Positions 8,717 through 17,871 of a DNA stretch of 64,000 bases are shown in pieces. Below the pieces are notes generated by a model. That model searched no databases. It was given only the letters and a program-made list of their open reading frames with translations, and was not told where the DNA came from. The stretch comes from Amycolatopsis rubida. Lineage in GTDB: Bacteria > Actinomycetota > Actinomycetes > Mycobacteriales > Pseudonocardiaceae. Each line of letters starts with the position of its first letter. Position 1 is the stretch's first letter. Location: NCBI RefSeq assembly GCF_900115345.1, contig NZ_FOWC01000001.1:248001-312000 (forward strand), read 5' to 3'. Position numbers and translations under genes: made by a program.

Positions 8717-9954
8717 CCCCGGCCCCCGCCGCCGACGCCGCCCTGGCGTCCGCCGCCGAATCCGCCCTGCTGACCACCGCCGAACCCGCCGAGACCGCCC
8801 CGTTGCTGGCCGTTGGACCCACTCGAGGTCGTCGGCGACGCAGCCGTGAGCACCACGCTGTCGCCTTCGTTGAGCCCGGACTTGATCTCCACAGTGGACT
8901 CTCCGCGCACGCCGACCTCGACCTGCCGCGAAACCGGCTGCCCGTTCTGCTCCACCGTGACCACGTTCGTCGTCCCGCTGGTCCGCACCGCCGCGGCCGG
9001 AACGCTCAGTACGCCATCGGCTTCCGCGACCGTGATCACGACGCTCGCCGACTGTCCGGGCCGCAGCCCCGACGGCGGGTTCGACAACGCCAGCTTCGCG
9101 CCGTAACTGACGACGTTGCTGCTCGTGGTCGGGGTGAGGTCAATGCTGGAAACGGTCGCCTGCAATGGTTGATCCGGCGTCGCGTTCAGCGTGACCGTGG
9201 CTTTCTGACCGGTTTTCACCTTGCTCACGTCAATTTCCGCCACCGAAGTATTGACGACAAGAGTGCCCATATCGGTAATATCGATAAAACCAGTGCTGCT
9301 ACTGCTGCTTGAGGACGACTGTTGCCCGGATTGTCCACCGGAGCCGGAACTCGACGTGGACGCACTTGCGGAACTGCTGCTGGAATTGGACCCGCTGCCC
9401 GCTTGCTGCCCGACCGTCCCGTTGATCGCGGTAACCGTTCCCGCGCCCGGCGCGGTCAATGTCGTGGCGGCGAGTGCTGATTCCGCGTTGTCCACGTCCA
9501 GCTGCGCTTGATCCACTTTGGCCTGCAACGAGGTGGTGCTGCTCTGCGCCTGGGCCGAGGTCTGGTTCGCGGGCGGGTTGTCCTCCGCCGTCGTCAGGTT
9601 GTCCTCGGCGACCGCGAGATTGGCCTTGGCGACCTGAAGTTGTTTGCTTGCCTGGGAAGAGTCGATGGTGGCGAGCTTCTGCCCGGCGCTCACGACGTCG
9701 CCGACCTGCACGTCGATGCTGGTGACCTTGCCGGATGTCGTGAAATTCGCGGCCCCGGTGTAGGTGCTCGCGATCGTGCCCGCCGCCGCAACGGTCTGGG
9801 CGACATTCGCGCGCCGGACCGGCGTCGTCCGGGTTTGCGCCTGCGCGGTCGAACCAGCAGGCGAAAAGGCTTGGTAAATCCCGAAAGCCGCGCCGCCGAG
9901 CAGCACGACAAGGACTCCGTTGACCACCCAGGTTCGTGTGCGCAGCCGCGTCAT
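8713..9954 (-). CDS. HlyD/MacA-like periplasmic adaptor subunit of ABC exporter
   Basis: The 413-residue protein has an N-terminal membrane anchor (about residues 9-28), a split lipoyl/barrel-sandwich domain (VTSIDVQVGDVVSAGQKLATID, then TAPGAGTVTAINGTVGQ) around a short coiled-coil hairpin, and beta-barrel domains. This is the membrane-fusion-protein layout. A Ser-rich stretch interrupts it near residues 187-225, and the last 35 residues are Gly/Gln-rich. It is the first gene of the efflux operon and overlaps the ATPase gene by four bases. In a Gram-positive-type envelope its role is a sensor or chaperone for the permease rather than a tunnel connector. Confidence 0.88.
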   Translation of the reverse strand: MTRLRTRTWVVNGVLVVLLGGAAFGIYQAFSPAGSTAQAQTRTTPVRRANVAQTVAAAGTIASTYTGAANFTTSGKVTSIDVQVGDVVSAGQKLATIDSSQASKQLQVAKANLAVAEDNLTTAEDNPPANQTSAQAQSSTTSLQAKVDQAQLDVDNAESALAATTLTAPGAGTVTAINGTVGQQAGSGSNSSSSSASASTSSSGSGGQSGQQSSSSSSSSTGFIDITDMGTLVVNTSVAEIDVSKVKTGQKATVTLNATPDQPLQATVSSIDLTPTTSSNVVSYGAKLALSNPPSGLRPGQSASVVITVAEADGVLSVPAAAVRTSGTTNVVTVEQNGQPVSRQVEVGVRGESTVEIKSGLNEGDSVVLTAASPTTSSGSNGQQRGGLGGFGGGQQGGFGGGRQGGVGGGGRG

Positions 9955-10018
9955 GGCCGCAAGATTGCGGGGCTTGCTTAGCAGTCAGCTGTTGGTTCCC
10001 TGTGGGGCAGCTGTGTAA

Positions 10019-10423
10019 TCAGTCCTTCTTCTTTTTGTGCCGCGCCCGCACCGCGAGCAGCAATTGCCGGACCGCGTCCACCACTAATACCGCGGACAGC
10101 GTGCCGAGCCCGAGCGCCCCGGCGATATGTCCGCCGAAGTACCGTTCGGAGGCCAATTTCGTGCCGTCGCCCGCCGTGGTGACGACCGTGCCGACCCCGG
10201 CGTGCCACAGCGCGAACGCCGCCCACAGCACCAATCCGGCCACCACGACCTCGCCGAGCGCGACGAACGCGCGCCACGGCTGGTTGAGCTTCGTCCGCGG
10301 CTGCGTTTCCTCCGGCGGCCAAAGCCCGGCTCCGGTCGGCTGGGGTAGGTCGATCACGGGATCCAGCCTTTCAGGTTCGCCGTCGTCGCGCGTCCCTCGT
10401 GCGGGTTCAGTTCCGGGAGTCAT
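10019..10423 (-). CDS. Hypothetical two-helix membrane protein
   Basis: The 134 residues hold a hydrophilic N-terminus of about 48 residues, two hydrophobic segments (about 53-72 and 98-120) and a basic tail ending in KKKK. I do not recognise the family. The start at 10423 lies 17 bases inside the preceding minus-strand gene, so the two are coupled. Coding is supported by the overlap arrangement, the membrane segments and GC3-rich codons. It may serve with the two membrane proteins upstream of it in the hemB neighbourhood, but nothing in the sequence shows a function. Confidence 0.65.
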   Translation of the reverse strand: MTPGTEPARGTRDDGEPERLDPVIDLPQPTGAGLWPPEETQPRTKLNQPWRAFVALGEVVVAGLVLWAAFALWHAGVGTVVTTAGDGTKLASERYFGGHIAGALGLGTLSAVLVVDAVRQLLLAVRARHKKKKD

Positions 10424-10892
10424 CGGCTTGTTCCTCGGTGTTCTCGTCCTCCGGATGGTTCTTCGCGGCCAGCTCCGCGAGCGCGGTCTTCAGCGCTTCG
10501 ACGTCGCGGGCCCAGGCGAGCACCACCGTGCCGTCGTCCAGCTCGACCGGCAACTCGTCGTACTTCCGCGGCACCGACCAGCCGCCGCCGAGCACGCGCG
10601 TCCCGACCGGCGCACCGACGTCGGTCACCGAGGCGATCCGCTCCGCGGCCACCGTCTCGCGTCCTTGCCGCACCTGCTCGGTGGTGACCTCAAGCGAAAG
10701 GAACCGGCGCCGCGCGTACACCCACGGCAGCGTCAGCCCGCACAGCGCGGCACCGATCAGCACCCAGCCGACGACGTGCGTCGGTCCGCCGGTGGCCAGT
10801 TCGGCGAGCGCGCCCAGCAGTGCGAACAGCGGGCCCCAGATCAGCGCCGACCAGCCGACGCCAGGCTCGGAGTACAGCGTCCTGGCCGCCAT
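10407..10892 (-). CDS. Hypothetical membrane protein with C-terminal beta-rich (PH-like/DUF3093-like) domain
   Basis: The 161-residue protein has two membrane segments in its first 65 residues (LIWGPLFALLGALAELA and VVGWVLIGAALCGLTL), then a soluble part with alternating beta pattern (LEVTTEQVRQGRETVAAERIASV). It ends in an acidic tail. Two helices followed by a small beta domain recalls DUF3093 or bacterial PH-domain proteins, but I cannot confirm either. The ATG at 10892 shares one base with the preceding stop (TAATG), so the gene is coupled to the four-helix protein upstream. Confidence 0.7.
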   Translation of the reverse strand: MAARTLYSEPGVGWSALIWGPLFALLGALAELATGGPTHVVGWVLIGAALCGLTLPWVYARRRFLSLEVTTEQVRQGRETVAAERIASVTDVGAPVGTRVLGGGWSVPRKYDELPVELDDGTVVLAWARDVEALKTALAELAAKNHPEDENTEEQADDSRN

Positions 10893-11464
10893 TACAGCTT
10901 CTTGCCGACCTTCGGGAAGTAGTCCGCGACCTTCGGCAGGTACAGCAGGATCAGCATGACGACCAGCGCCAGCGACGACGCGAGCGCGAAGATGCTGCGG
11001 ATCACCCCGAGTTCGAACACGATGCCGAGCACCGCCAGCAGGGTCGCGATGCTGCGTGCCGAACGCGTGCCCTCGCGGGCCTTCCAGGCGAACAGCACGA
11101 GCAGCGCGCCGAAGCACAGCGAGCCGATCAGCATGGCCCACACCAGCGTGTTGGCGTTGGCCTGCACCTGAGCGACGTCGACCTTCTGGCCGCTCTGCCG
11201 CACCTGCTCGATCGCCCGGTCGACCAGCTGCTGCTTGAGCAAGACGGTGACGACCTGCCCGGCCACCACGATCACCGCGGCCACGATGGCGAGCACGAAC
11301 GCGCCGTGCACCGGCGTCGGCGGCTTGGCCTTCGGCGCGGTCTGCCCCGGCAGCACCGGATCCGGCGCGCGCCCGCGTTTGCGGCGCTCGTCGTCGGTGA
11401 GCCCGGAAAGATCGTCCGAGGTCACGCTGGCTGGCTTCGGGGTGTTCTCGTCCTTCTCGGCCAC
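10892..11464 (-). CDS. Hypothetical four-helix membrane protein next to hemB
   Basis: The 190 residues start with a hydrophilic, basic N-terminus (residues 1-50, with DDERRKRGRAPDP). Four hydrophobic segments follow, near 54-76, 105-125, 135-155 and 158-175. It lies 20 bp downstream of hemB on the same strand. A membrane protein at this position beside hemB is also known in mycobacteria (the Rv0513 position), though I cannot judge similarity. It is coupled to the next gene by a TAATG junction. Function unknown; no catalytic motif seen. Confidence 0.75.
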   Translation of the reverse strand: MAEKDENTPKPASVTSDDLSGLTDDERRKRGRAPDPVLPGQTAPKAKPPTPVHGAFVLAIVAAVIVVAGQVVTVLLKQQLVDRAIEQVRQSGQKVDVAQVQANANTLVWAMLIGSLCFGALLVLFAWKAREGTRSARSIATLLAVLGIVFELGVIRSIFALASSLALVVMLILLYLPKVADYFPKVGKKL

Positions 11465-11484
11465 CCGAAAGACCCTACCCGGGC

Positions 11485-12456
11485 TCAGTCCAGCCAGGCC
11501 GCGGCCTCGGCCGCCCAGTAGGTCAGGATCAGGTCCGCCCCCGCGCGGCGGATGGACGTGAGCACCTCAAGCACCGTGCGCTCGCGCTCGATCCAGCCGT
11601 TCGCCGCGGCCGCCTCGACCATCGCGTACTCGCCGGAGATGTTGTACGCCGCGACCGGAACCGGCGAAATGTCGGCCGCCGCCTTGATGATGTCCAAATA
11701 GGACAGTGCAGGCTTGACCATGACCATGTCCGCGCCCTCGGCCAAGTCGAGTTCGAGCTCGCGCATCGCCTCGCGCGCGTTGCCGAGGTCCTGCTGGTAG
11801 GTCTTGCGGTCGCCCTTGAGCTGGGAGTCGACGGCCTCGCGGAAGGGACCGTAGAACGCGCTGGCGTACTTGATCGAGTAGGCGAGAATGGCGGTCTCGC
11901 TGTGCCCGACCTCGTCGAGCGCCCGGCGGATCACGCCGACCTGCCCGTCCATCATCCCGCTCGGCCCGAGCACATGCGCTCCCGCTTCCGCCTGCGCGAC
12001 ACCCATGTCGGCGTACAACCGGAGCGTGGCGTCGTTGTCGACCACGCCGTCCGCGTCGAGCACGCCGCAGTGCCCGTGGTCGGTGAACTCGTCCAGGCAG
12101 GTGTCGGCCATCAGCACGGTGGAGTCGCCGAGTTCGCTGCGCAGATCCCGCAACGCGACGTTGAGGATGCCGTTCTCGTCGACCGCGCCGGACCCTTGCG
12201 CGTCCCGCTTCTCCGGAACGCCGAAGAGCATGAGCCCGCCGACCCCGGCGTTGACCGCCTCGACCGCGGCCTTGCGAAGAGTGTCGCGAGTGTGCTGAAC
12301 GACGCCCGGCATGCTGGCGATCGGCCGCGGCGCGTCCAGACCCTCGGCCACGAACATCGGCAGAATCAGCTGCCGTGGCCGCACCGTGGTCTCACTGACC
12401 ATCCTGCGCATTGCCGGAGTAGTACGAAGCCTGCGGGGTCGCTGCTCGGGGAACAC
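11485..12456 (-). CDS. hemB: Delta-aminolevulinic acid dehydratase (porphobilinogen synthase)
   Basis: HemB condenses two 5-aminolevulinates to porphobilinogen. The 323-residue protein carries both active-site lysines, K196 in [13 protein letters not shown] and K248 in [12 protein letters not shown]. The metal site reads [13 protein letters not shown] (C120, D122, C130), so one of the three zinc cysteines is aspartate, an intermediate between Zn and Mg enzymes. I chose the GTG at 12456 ([18 protein letters not shown]), which fits the family N-terminus. A GGAGG lies very close to it, so an internal ATG is possible. It follows hemD after about 120 bp containing two hairpins. Confidence 0.93.
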   Translation of the reverse strand: MFPEQRPRRLRTTPAMRRMVSETTVRPRQLILPMFVAEGLDAPRPIASMPGVVQHTRDTLRKAAVEAVNAGVGGLMLFGVPEKRDAQGSGAVDENGILNVALRDLRSELGDSTVLMADTCLDEFTDHGHCGVLDADGVVDNDATLRLYADMGVAQAEAGAHVLGPSGMMDGQVGVIRRALDEVGHSETAILAYSIKYASAFYGPFREAVDSQLKGDRKTYQQDLGNAREAMRELELDLAEGADMVMVKPALSYLDIIKAAADISPVPVAAYNISGEYAMVEAAAANGWIERERTVLEVLTSIRRAGADLILTYWAAEAAAWLD

Positions 12457-12478
12457 ACCTCCAAGGTACTCCGGAGCC

Positions 12479-12522
12479 TCGTGAGTGTTCACGCCGGTGA
12501 GCACCGGCGTCGCCACTCACGA
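12479..12522. repeat. Dispersed palindrome, TCGTGAGTG family, copy 3
   Basis: Outer arms 12479-12487 and 12514-12522 are perfect complements. An inner perfect stem ACGCCGGT/ACCGGCGT (12491-12510) closes on GAGC. The arms are separated by a three-base mismatch. It lies just upstream of hemB and downstream of hemD. Confidence 0.8.
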
Positions 12523-12534
12523 CCCCAGAAACGG

Positions 12535-12567
12535 CGAGGGCCCCCTCAAGCCTCAAGGGAGCCCTCG
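12535..12567 (-). terminator. Hairpin downstream of hemD
   Basis: CGAGGGC (12535-12541) pairs with GCCCTCG (12561-12567), with further partial pairing inside (CCCT/AGGG). It begins 7 bp after the hemD stop on the minus strand, as expected for a terminator or attenuator between hemD and hemB. Confidence 0.6.
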
Positions 12568-12574
12568 TCACACC

Positions 12575-14107
12575 TCAGCTGCGCCGAGTCCGCTTGGCCT
12601 TCCGCGGTGGAGGCAACGCCCCCTCCGCCCGAAGCCGAGCCGCGTGCTCGGCAAGAGCGTCCACCAGATGCGGCACATCAGCCTTCTCCGGCTGAACATC
12701 CACCCGCAGACCGAACTCCACCGCAGTCTCGGCGGTCTTCGGCCCGATGCACGCGACCAGCGTGCGAGTGTGCGGCTTCCCGGCAATCCCCACCAGGTTC
12801 CGCACCGTCGACGACGAGGTGAAACAGACCGCGTCAAAGCCGCCGGTCTTGATCATCTCGCGGGTCTCGGCTGGCGGCGGCGCGGCCCGCACGGTCCGGT
12901 AGGCCGTGACGTCGTCCACTTCCCAGCCGCGTTCGACCAGGCCGGCCGACAGGATCTCGGTGGCGATGTCGGCGCGCGGCAGCAGGACGCGGTTGACCGG
13001 GTCCAGCACGTCGTCGTACGGCGGGAACTCGGCCAGCAGGCCCTCGGACGACTGCTCGCCGGTCGGGACCAGCTCCGGAATGATGCCGAAGGAACGCACC
13101 TTCGCCGCGGTCGATTCGCCGACGCAGGCGATCTTCACGCCGGAGAACGCCCGCGCGTCCAGGCCGAACTCCTCGAACTTCTCCCACACCGCGCGCACCG
13201 CGTTGGTGGAGGTGAAGACGATCCACTGGTAGCGGCCGTCGACCAGGCCCTTGACCGACCGCTCCATCTGCGCCGGGCTGCGGGGCGGCTCGACCGAAAT
13301 GGTCGGCACCTCGTGCGAGGTCGCGCCGTGGCCGCGCAGCCGCTCGGCCATCTCGCCCGCCTGCTCCTTGGTGCGCGGCACCAGGACCTTCCAGCCATAC
13401 AGCGCCCGCGACTCCCACCAGGACAGCTTCGACCGCTGCCCGGCGGCCTGCCCGACGGTCACGACCAGCGGGCCGACCAGCTCGCCCGCGTCGTTCGCGA
13501 CCGAGGCCAGCGTGGTGTCCAGCGTGCGCTGGGTGTTGATGGTGCCGTTCGCGGTGACCGCGACCGGGGTGGTCGGCGGCAGCCCCTTCTCGGTGAGCTG
13601 GCTCGCTGCCTCGGCCAGGTGCGCCGAGGTCGCGTGCAGCACGATCGGGCCCGCGACGGCGGCCAGCGCGCCCCAGTCGACCTCGCCGCGGACGTCCGCC
13701 TCGGTGTAGGTGCCGCCGAGCGCGACCCCCGCGTACGCCGGCACCGCGGTGCCCGGCGCGACGCCCGGGATGACGTCGAACACCGCCGAGGTGCGGGCGA
13801 CGGCCTGGACCTCGGCCACGACGGCCGGGCTGGTCAGCGGGTCGCCGGAGACCAGCCGCAGCGCGAGCCTGCCTGCCTTGGCCTCGGCGGTCAGGTCCTT
13901 GGCGACGTCGGACGGTTCGCCGACGGCGGGACGGACCTCGGCGCCGGCGGCGGCGAAGGCGAGCACGCTGGCGGGCACGTCCGGGTCGGTCACCACGACC
14001 TCGGCCTTGGCCAGGAGTTCCTGGGCGCGGACGGTGAGCAGCCCGGCGTCCCCGGGGCCCGAGCCCACGAAGGCGACGCGCCCGGCGGTCTTGCGAGCAG
14101 GGGTCAT
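12575..14107 (-). CDS. hemD: HemD: uroporphyrinogen-III synthase fused to an N-terminal SUMT-like methyltransferase domain
   Basis: The 510-residue protein has a tetrapyrrole-methylase-like domain (about residues 8-250, opening VAFVGSGPGDAGLLTVRA) and a C-terminal uroporphyrinogen-III synthase domain (about 265-490, with VFTSTNAV, IACVGESTA and VCFTSSST). The synthase closes and flips ring D of hydroxymethylbilane. The N-terminal half keeps the SAM-loop GxGPGD. It lacks the usual RLKGGDPFxFGRG sequence, reading RLVSGDPLTSPAVV instead, so methyltransferase activity is doubtful. Start is the ATG at 14107 behind GAGGAG. It follows hemC with 82 bp between. The same fusion exists in mycobacteria. 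Confidence 0.93.
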   Translation of the reverse strand: MTPARKTAGRVAFVGSGPGDAGLLTVRAQELLAKAEVVVTDPDVPASVLAFAAAGAEVRPAVGEPSDVAKDLTAEAKAGRLALRLVSGDPLTSPAVVAEVQAVARTSAVFDVIPGVAPGTAVPAYAGVALGGTYTEADVRGEVDWGALAAVAGPIVLHATSAHLAEAASQLTEKGLPPTTPVAVTANGTINTQRTLDTTLASVANDAGELVGPLVVTVGQAAGQRSKLSWWESRALYGWKVLVPRTKEQAGEMAERLRGHGATSHEVPTISVEPPRSPAQMERSVKGLVDGRYQWIVFTSTNAVRAVWEKFEEFGLDARAFSGVKIACVGESTAAKVRSFGIIPELVPTGEQSSEGLLAEFPPYDDVLDPVNRVLLPRADIATEILSAGLVERGWEVDDVTAYRTVRAAPPPAETREMIKTGGFDAVCFTSSSTVRNLVGIAGKPHTRTLVACIGPKTAETAVEFGLRVDVQPEKADVPHLVDALAEHAARLRAEGALPPPRKAKRTRRS

Positions 14108-14189
14108 CGTTGGTGTTCTTCTCCTCTTGGGCGGCCGGTGCTCCGGCCGCTGGTGTCGGGCAGGTCGTGCGGGTCGGTGACGGCTGGCG

Positions 14190-15137
14190 TCACAGCGCGG
14201 GGCCGAGCAGTTCCCCGGCTCCCAGGTCAAGCAGTTCGGCGGCCAGTTCCCGGCCGAGCTTCTCCGCCTCGCCGATCCCGGCGATCGCGGAAGCCCGCAC
14301 CATGTCGACGCCGCCGTTCTCGCCTTCGACGGCAGCGGTGCCGCGCAGCGAGATGCGCTCCACCACCGCGCCCTCGTCGTCGAGGTCCTCGACGATCTCG
14401 GCGAGCGCGCCCACCGGCGCGCTGCACCCGGCTTCGAGCGCGGCGAGCAGAGCCCGTTCGGCCGTCACCGCGACCCGCGTGCTCTCGTCGTCCGCCGCGG
14501 ACGCGAGCAGGTGCTCGACGTCCACGTCGGCGGCCCGGCACTCCAGCGCCAGCGCCCCCTGCGCGGGGGCGGGCAGCATCTGGATCGGGTCGAGGGTTTC
14601 GGTGATCTCGTCCACCCGGCCGACCCTGGCCAGTCCGGCACGCGCGAGCACCACGGCATCCAGCTCGCCGTCGGTGACCTTGCGCATGCGGGTATCGATA
14701 TTGCCTCGGATCGGCACGATTTCCAAACCGAGACCCAGCGCGCGCAGCTGAGCCATCCGCCGCGCCGCGCCGGTGCCGACCTTCGCGCCCGGCGGAAGCT
14801 CGCCGAGGGTGAGGCCGTCGCGCGCGATGAGCGCGTCGCGCGGGTCCTCGCGCGGCGGCACCGCGGCCAGCACGAGACCGTCCTCGGGTGCGGTGGGCAG
14901 GTCCTTGTACGAGTGCACAGCGACGTCGATCTCGTTGCGCAGCAACGCTTCCCGCAGCGCCGAGGTGAACACGCCGACGCCGATCTGCGAGATCGGGGCA
15001 CTGGAGAGGTCGCCGGGCGTGGTGACGGTGACGAGCTCCACCTCCGCCCCGGTGGCGCGGAGGGTGTCGGCGACGATGCCGGTCTGCGCGAGGGCGAGCT
15101 TGCTGCCCCGCGTGCCGATGCGAATGACTCTGGTCAC
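14190..15137 (-). CDS. hemC: Hydroxymethylbilane synthase (porphobilinogen deaminase)
   Basis: HemC polymerises four porphobilinogens into hydroxymethylbilane using a covalent dipyrromethane cofactor. The 315-residue protein shows the N-terminal [13 protein letters not shown] substrate-binding motif, HSYKDLPT, the [11 protein letters not shown] and IRGNIDTR arginine motifs, [10 protein letters not shown], and the cofactor cysteine C238 in [11 protein letters not shown]. The GTG start at 15137 directly abuts the hemA TAA stop, so hemA and hemC are translated from one message. Length and motif order are fully typical. Confidence 0.97.
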   Translation of the reverse strand: MTRVIRIGTRGSKLALAQTGIVADTLRATGAEVELVTVTTPGDLSSAPISQIGVGVFTSALREALLRNEIDVAVHSYKDLPTAPEDGLVLAAVPPREDPRDALIARDGLTLGELPPGAKVGTGAARRMAQLRALGLGLEIVPIRGNIDTRMRKVTDGELDAVVLARAGLARVGRVDEITETLDPIQMLPAPAQGALALECRAADVDVEHLLASAADDESTRVAVTAERALLAALEAGCSAPVGALAEIVEDLDDEGAVVERISLRGTAAVEGENGGVDMVRASAIAGIGEAEKLGRELAAELLDLGAGELLGPAL

Positions 15138-16451
15138 TTACCGCTTCTTCTCGGATTCCGGCGCTGTCGGGCTCGCCACGGCCGCAGGAGCCTGCGGGTC
15201 GAGGCAGAACAGTTCCCGCAACGCGTTGGCGTAGTCGGTGTCGGCCGTCTCGGCGGCCAGCTGCTTGACCCGCACCGTCGGCGCGTGCAGCAGCTTGTCG
15301 ACCACGCGGCGAACCGTGCGGCCGACCTCTTCGCGAACCTGGCTGTCGAGTTCCGGCAGCCGGTTGTCCAGGCGGAGCAGCTCCGCGTCCACCACCTCGG
15401 CCGCGCGCCTGCGCAGCGCGGTGACCGTGGGCGTGACCTCGGCACTGCGCTGTCCGGCGAGGTACTCGCGCACCTCGTCGAGCACGATGCCGGCGGCTTT
15501 GGCGGTCTGCCGGTCGGTGGTCGGGGCGCCGGCGTCGCGCATGCGCCGCTGGATCGTCTCCAGATCGACCACGGTGACGTCGGCGAGTCCGGCGACCGCG
15601 GCGTCGACGTCCTTGGGCAGCCCGAGATCGCAGACGACCAACCGGCGTCCGGCGCGCGCGGGCACATGCCCGGCGAGGAAGACCGCGTCCTGCGCCCCGG
15701 TGCAGGCCACGACGAGGTCGGCCTGCTCGACCGCCTCGGCGAGCGAGGACAGCGGCACCGAACGAGCCGGAATCCCCTCGGCGACGACCTTTTCGGCCAG
15801 CCGGACAGCGTTGGCTTCGGTGCGGTTGGCCACGGTGATCTCGGCGATCCCGGCCTTGCGCAGCTGCGCCGCGGTGAGCGCGCCCATCGAACCGGCCCCG
15901 ACGATCAGCGCGTGCTTGCCCGCGATGTCCCCCGCGGCGGCGAGCGCCTCGGACACGACGGACGCGCCGAGCTGGTCGAGCCCGGTCTCGGCGTGCACGC
16001 GCTTGCCGACGCGCAGCGTGGTCTGGATCAGCTCGTGCAGCGTGCGGCCGACGGTGCCGGCGTCGCGCGCGGTCGCGTACGAGGAACGGACCTGGCCGAG
16101 GATCTGGGTCTCGCCGACCACCATCGAGTCCAGGCCCGAGGCGACGGAGAACAGGTGCTCGACAGCCGCGCCCGCGTAGTGCACGTACAGGCTGTCGTAC
16201 AGCTCGGCGGGCTCCATCCCGGCCTTGCGGGAGAGCACGTCCGAGACGTCGTTGACGCCGCCGTGGAAGGTCTCGACCACGGCGTAGACCTCGATGCGGT
16301 TGCACGTCGAGACGAGCATGACCTCGCTGACGTGCTCCGCCTGCTGCAGGTCGTGCAGGACCTTGGTCAGCTCGTCCGCGGGGATCGCCGCACGCTCCAG
16401 CGTGCCGAGATCCGCACTGCGATGGGAGAGCCCGACCGCCAACACGCTCAT
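15138..16451 (-). CDS. hemA: Glutamyl-tRNA reductase
   Basis: HemA reduces glutamyl-tRNA to glutamate-1-semialdehyde, the committed step of C5 heme synthesis. The 437-residue protein has the catalytic cysteine C50 in [11 protein letters not shown], the conserved [10 protein letters not shown] segment, an NADPH-binding GAGSMG motif near residue 187, and a C-terminal helical dimerisation domain. Its ATG at 16451 shares one base with the rex stop (TGATG). This makes a rex-hemA-hemC-hemD unit like the rex-hemACD operon described in Streptomyces, where Rex senses NADH/NAD+ ratio. Confidence 0.97.
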   Translation of the reverse strand: MSVLAVGLSHRSADLGTLERAAIPADELTKVLHDLQQAEHVSEVMLVSTCNRIEVYAVVETFHGGVNDVSDVLSRKAGMEPAELYDSLYVHYAGAAVEHLFSVASGLDSMVVGETQILGQVRSSYATARDAGTVGRTLHELIQTTLRVGKRVHAETGLDQLGASVVSEALAAAGDIAGKHALIVGAGSMGALTAAQLRKAGIAEITVANRTEANAVRLAEKVVAEGIPARSVPLSSLAEAVEQADLVVACTGAQDAVFLAGHVPARAGRRLVVCDLGLPKDVDAAVAGLADVTVVDLETIQRRMRDAGAPTTDRQTAKAAGIVLDEVREYLAGQRSAEVTPTVTALRRRAAEVVDAELLRLDNRLPELDSQVREEVGRTVRRVVDKLLHAPTVRVKQLAAETADTDYANALRELFCLDPQAPAAVASPTAPESEKKR

Positions 16452-17668
16452 CAGCGCACCACCATTCCGAGACCGCCGTCCGTACCGGCGCCGTTTCGTC
16501 CGCCGCTGCCATTGTCGGCGGGCCTGCCGGTGCCGGGTAACCCGGCATTCCCCTGGTTTTCCGGGGTGCCGCCGCCCGCGCCGGCCGCGCTGTCGGCGCG
16601 CCGAGCCACGTGGAACGAAAGGATCTGCAGCTCGACGGCCAGGTCGACCTTGCGGACCTCGACGTGTGCCGGCACCTGGAGCACTACCGGCGCGAAGTTG
16701 AGGATGCACTGGACGCCGCCTGCCACCAGCCTGTCGCACACCGACTGCGCGGCGGTAGGAGGTGTGGCGATGATCCCCACGGAAATCTCCCGTTCGGAGC
16801 AAACCCGAGGAATGTCGTCCATGTGCGAGACCGGGAGACCCCCTACGGGAACGCCGATCAAGTCGGGGTCGAGGTCGAAGAGCGCCTCGACCGGGAAACC
16901 CCGGCCGGGGAAGCCGCCGTAGTTGGCGAGCGCGTGGCCGAGGTTGCCGATTCCGGCCACGGCGACCCGGTGCTGCCGGGTGAGGCCGAGGATCCGCTCG
17001 ATCTGGCTGACGAGCACCTGCACCTCGTAGCCGACGCCGCGGGTCCCGTAGGAGCCCAGGTAGGAGAGATCTTTGCGGAGCTTGGCGGAGTTCACGCCCG
17101 CTGCCGCGGAGAGCTCCTCGCTGGAGACGGCGGTGGTGCCCTGCTCGGCCAAGCCGGAGAGGATCCGCAGGTAGACGGCCAGCCGCGCGACCGCGGCCTC
17201 CGGGATCTGCTTCGCGCGGACCGCGGTGTCTTCCGCGTCGGAGACGGCGGGCATCTCGGCGGTCGGCGCGTTGTCGGCGTCCGGGGCGGGGCGGGAAGTC
17301 CGGGCCGCGCGGCGGGTGCGGGGTTTGGCGTCTTCCTCGGCCGGGGTTTCGGCGGCGGCTCGGGCGCCCGCCCGGCTGGCGCGGCCGTTGCCGGACGCGG
17401 CCCGGCCATTTCCGGAGACGCGCCCGTTGCCCGCGGCGTGGTCGCCGCCGCCGGCGACCTGGTCGTCCCCGTTCTCGGCGCGAGCCGCCGAGTTTCCGTT
17501 GCGCGCCAAGCCGTTCTCGCTCACCGTGGCTCGACGGCGGCTGCCCGCGGCGTGCCGCCCGCCGGACCGGCGCGCGGCGGGCGGGGCGGGTTCGGCGGCG
17601 TCGGATTCGTCACGGGGAGGCGTGGCCGGCGGTTCGGCACCGCTGCGCCCGCCCCGCTGTGTCACCAC
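16451..17668 (-). CDS. rex: Redox-sensing transcriptional repressor Rex with long disordered extensions
   Basis: Rex is a dimeric repressor released from DNA by NADH. The core spans about residues 150-355: a winged helix ([16 protein letters not shown] to [13 protein letters not shown]) and a Rossmann domain with [12 protein letters not shown] and [10 protein letters not shown]. The total of 405 residues is far longer than the usual 210-250. About 150 residues precede the core (Ala/Gly/Arg/Asn-rich, with repeated NGR motifs), and about 50 Gly/Asn-rich residues follow. The GTG at 17668 is the most upstream start in frame; a later start would shorten the extension. The Rex operator lies about 145 bp upstream. 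Confidence 0.9.
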   Translation of the reverse strand: MVTQRGGRSGAEPPATPPRDESDAAEPAPPAARRSGGRHAAGSRRRATVSENGLARNGNSAARAENGDDQVAGGGDHAAGNGRVSGNGRAASGNGRASRAGARAAAETPAEEDAKPRTRRAARTSRPAPDADNAPTAEMPAVSDAEDTAVRAKQIPEAAVARLAVYLRILSGLAEQGTTAVSSEELSAAAGVNSAKLRKDLSYLGSYGTRGVGYEVQVLVSQIERILGLTRQHRVAVAGIGNLGHALANYGGFPGRGFPVEALFDLDPDLIGVPVGGLPVSHMDDIPRVCSEREISVGIIATPPTAAQSVCDRLVAGGVQCILNFAPVVLQVPAHVEVRKVDLAVELQILSFHVARRADSAAGAGGGTPENQGNAGLPGTGRPADNGSGGRNGAGTDGGLGMVVR

Positions 17669-17810
17669 GCTGACTTCTCCTCAATCCGGCTTCGTGCCCG
17701 CGCTGTCCCCCACCTGCCTCGACCGGCAGTGGAAAACCAACCCTTGACCCCACGGCTTCCGTCCGGTTCGATGCCGGTCCTCGCGGGGACGGGTTCCTAC
17801 GGTAGTCCAC

Positions 17811-17828
17811 TTGTGAACGCATGCACAA
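17811..17828. promoter_or_regulatory. Rex operator (ROP)
   Basis: The sequence TTGTGAACGCATGCACAA is an inverted repeat that closely matches the known Rex box TGTGAACGCGTTCACA. It lies 143 bp upstream of the rex GTG and is the only such site I noticed. This implies autoregulation of rex-hemACD by NADH/NAD+ status. Confidence 0.85.
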
Positions 17829-17871
17829 AGTCACTGGTCATCCGCATGACCGGAAGCACAACCGCACTCGC

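Noticed and set aside
14511-16922. 803-codon open frame on the plus strand across hemC/hemA/rex
   Set aside because: It runs opposite three well-supported heme genes and shows no family motif.
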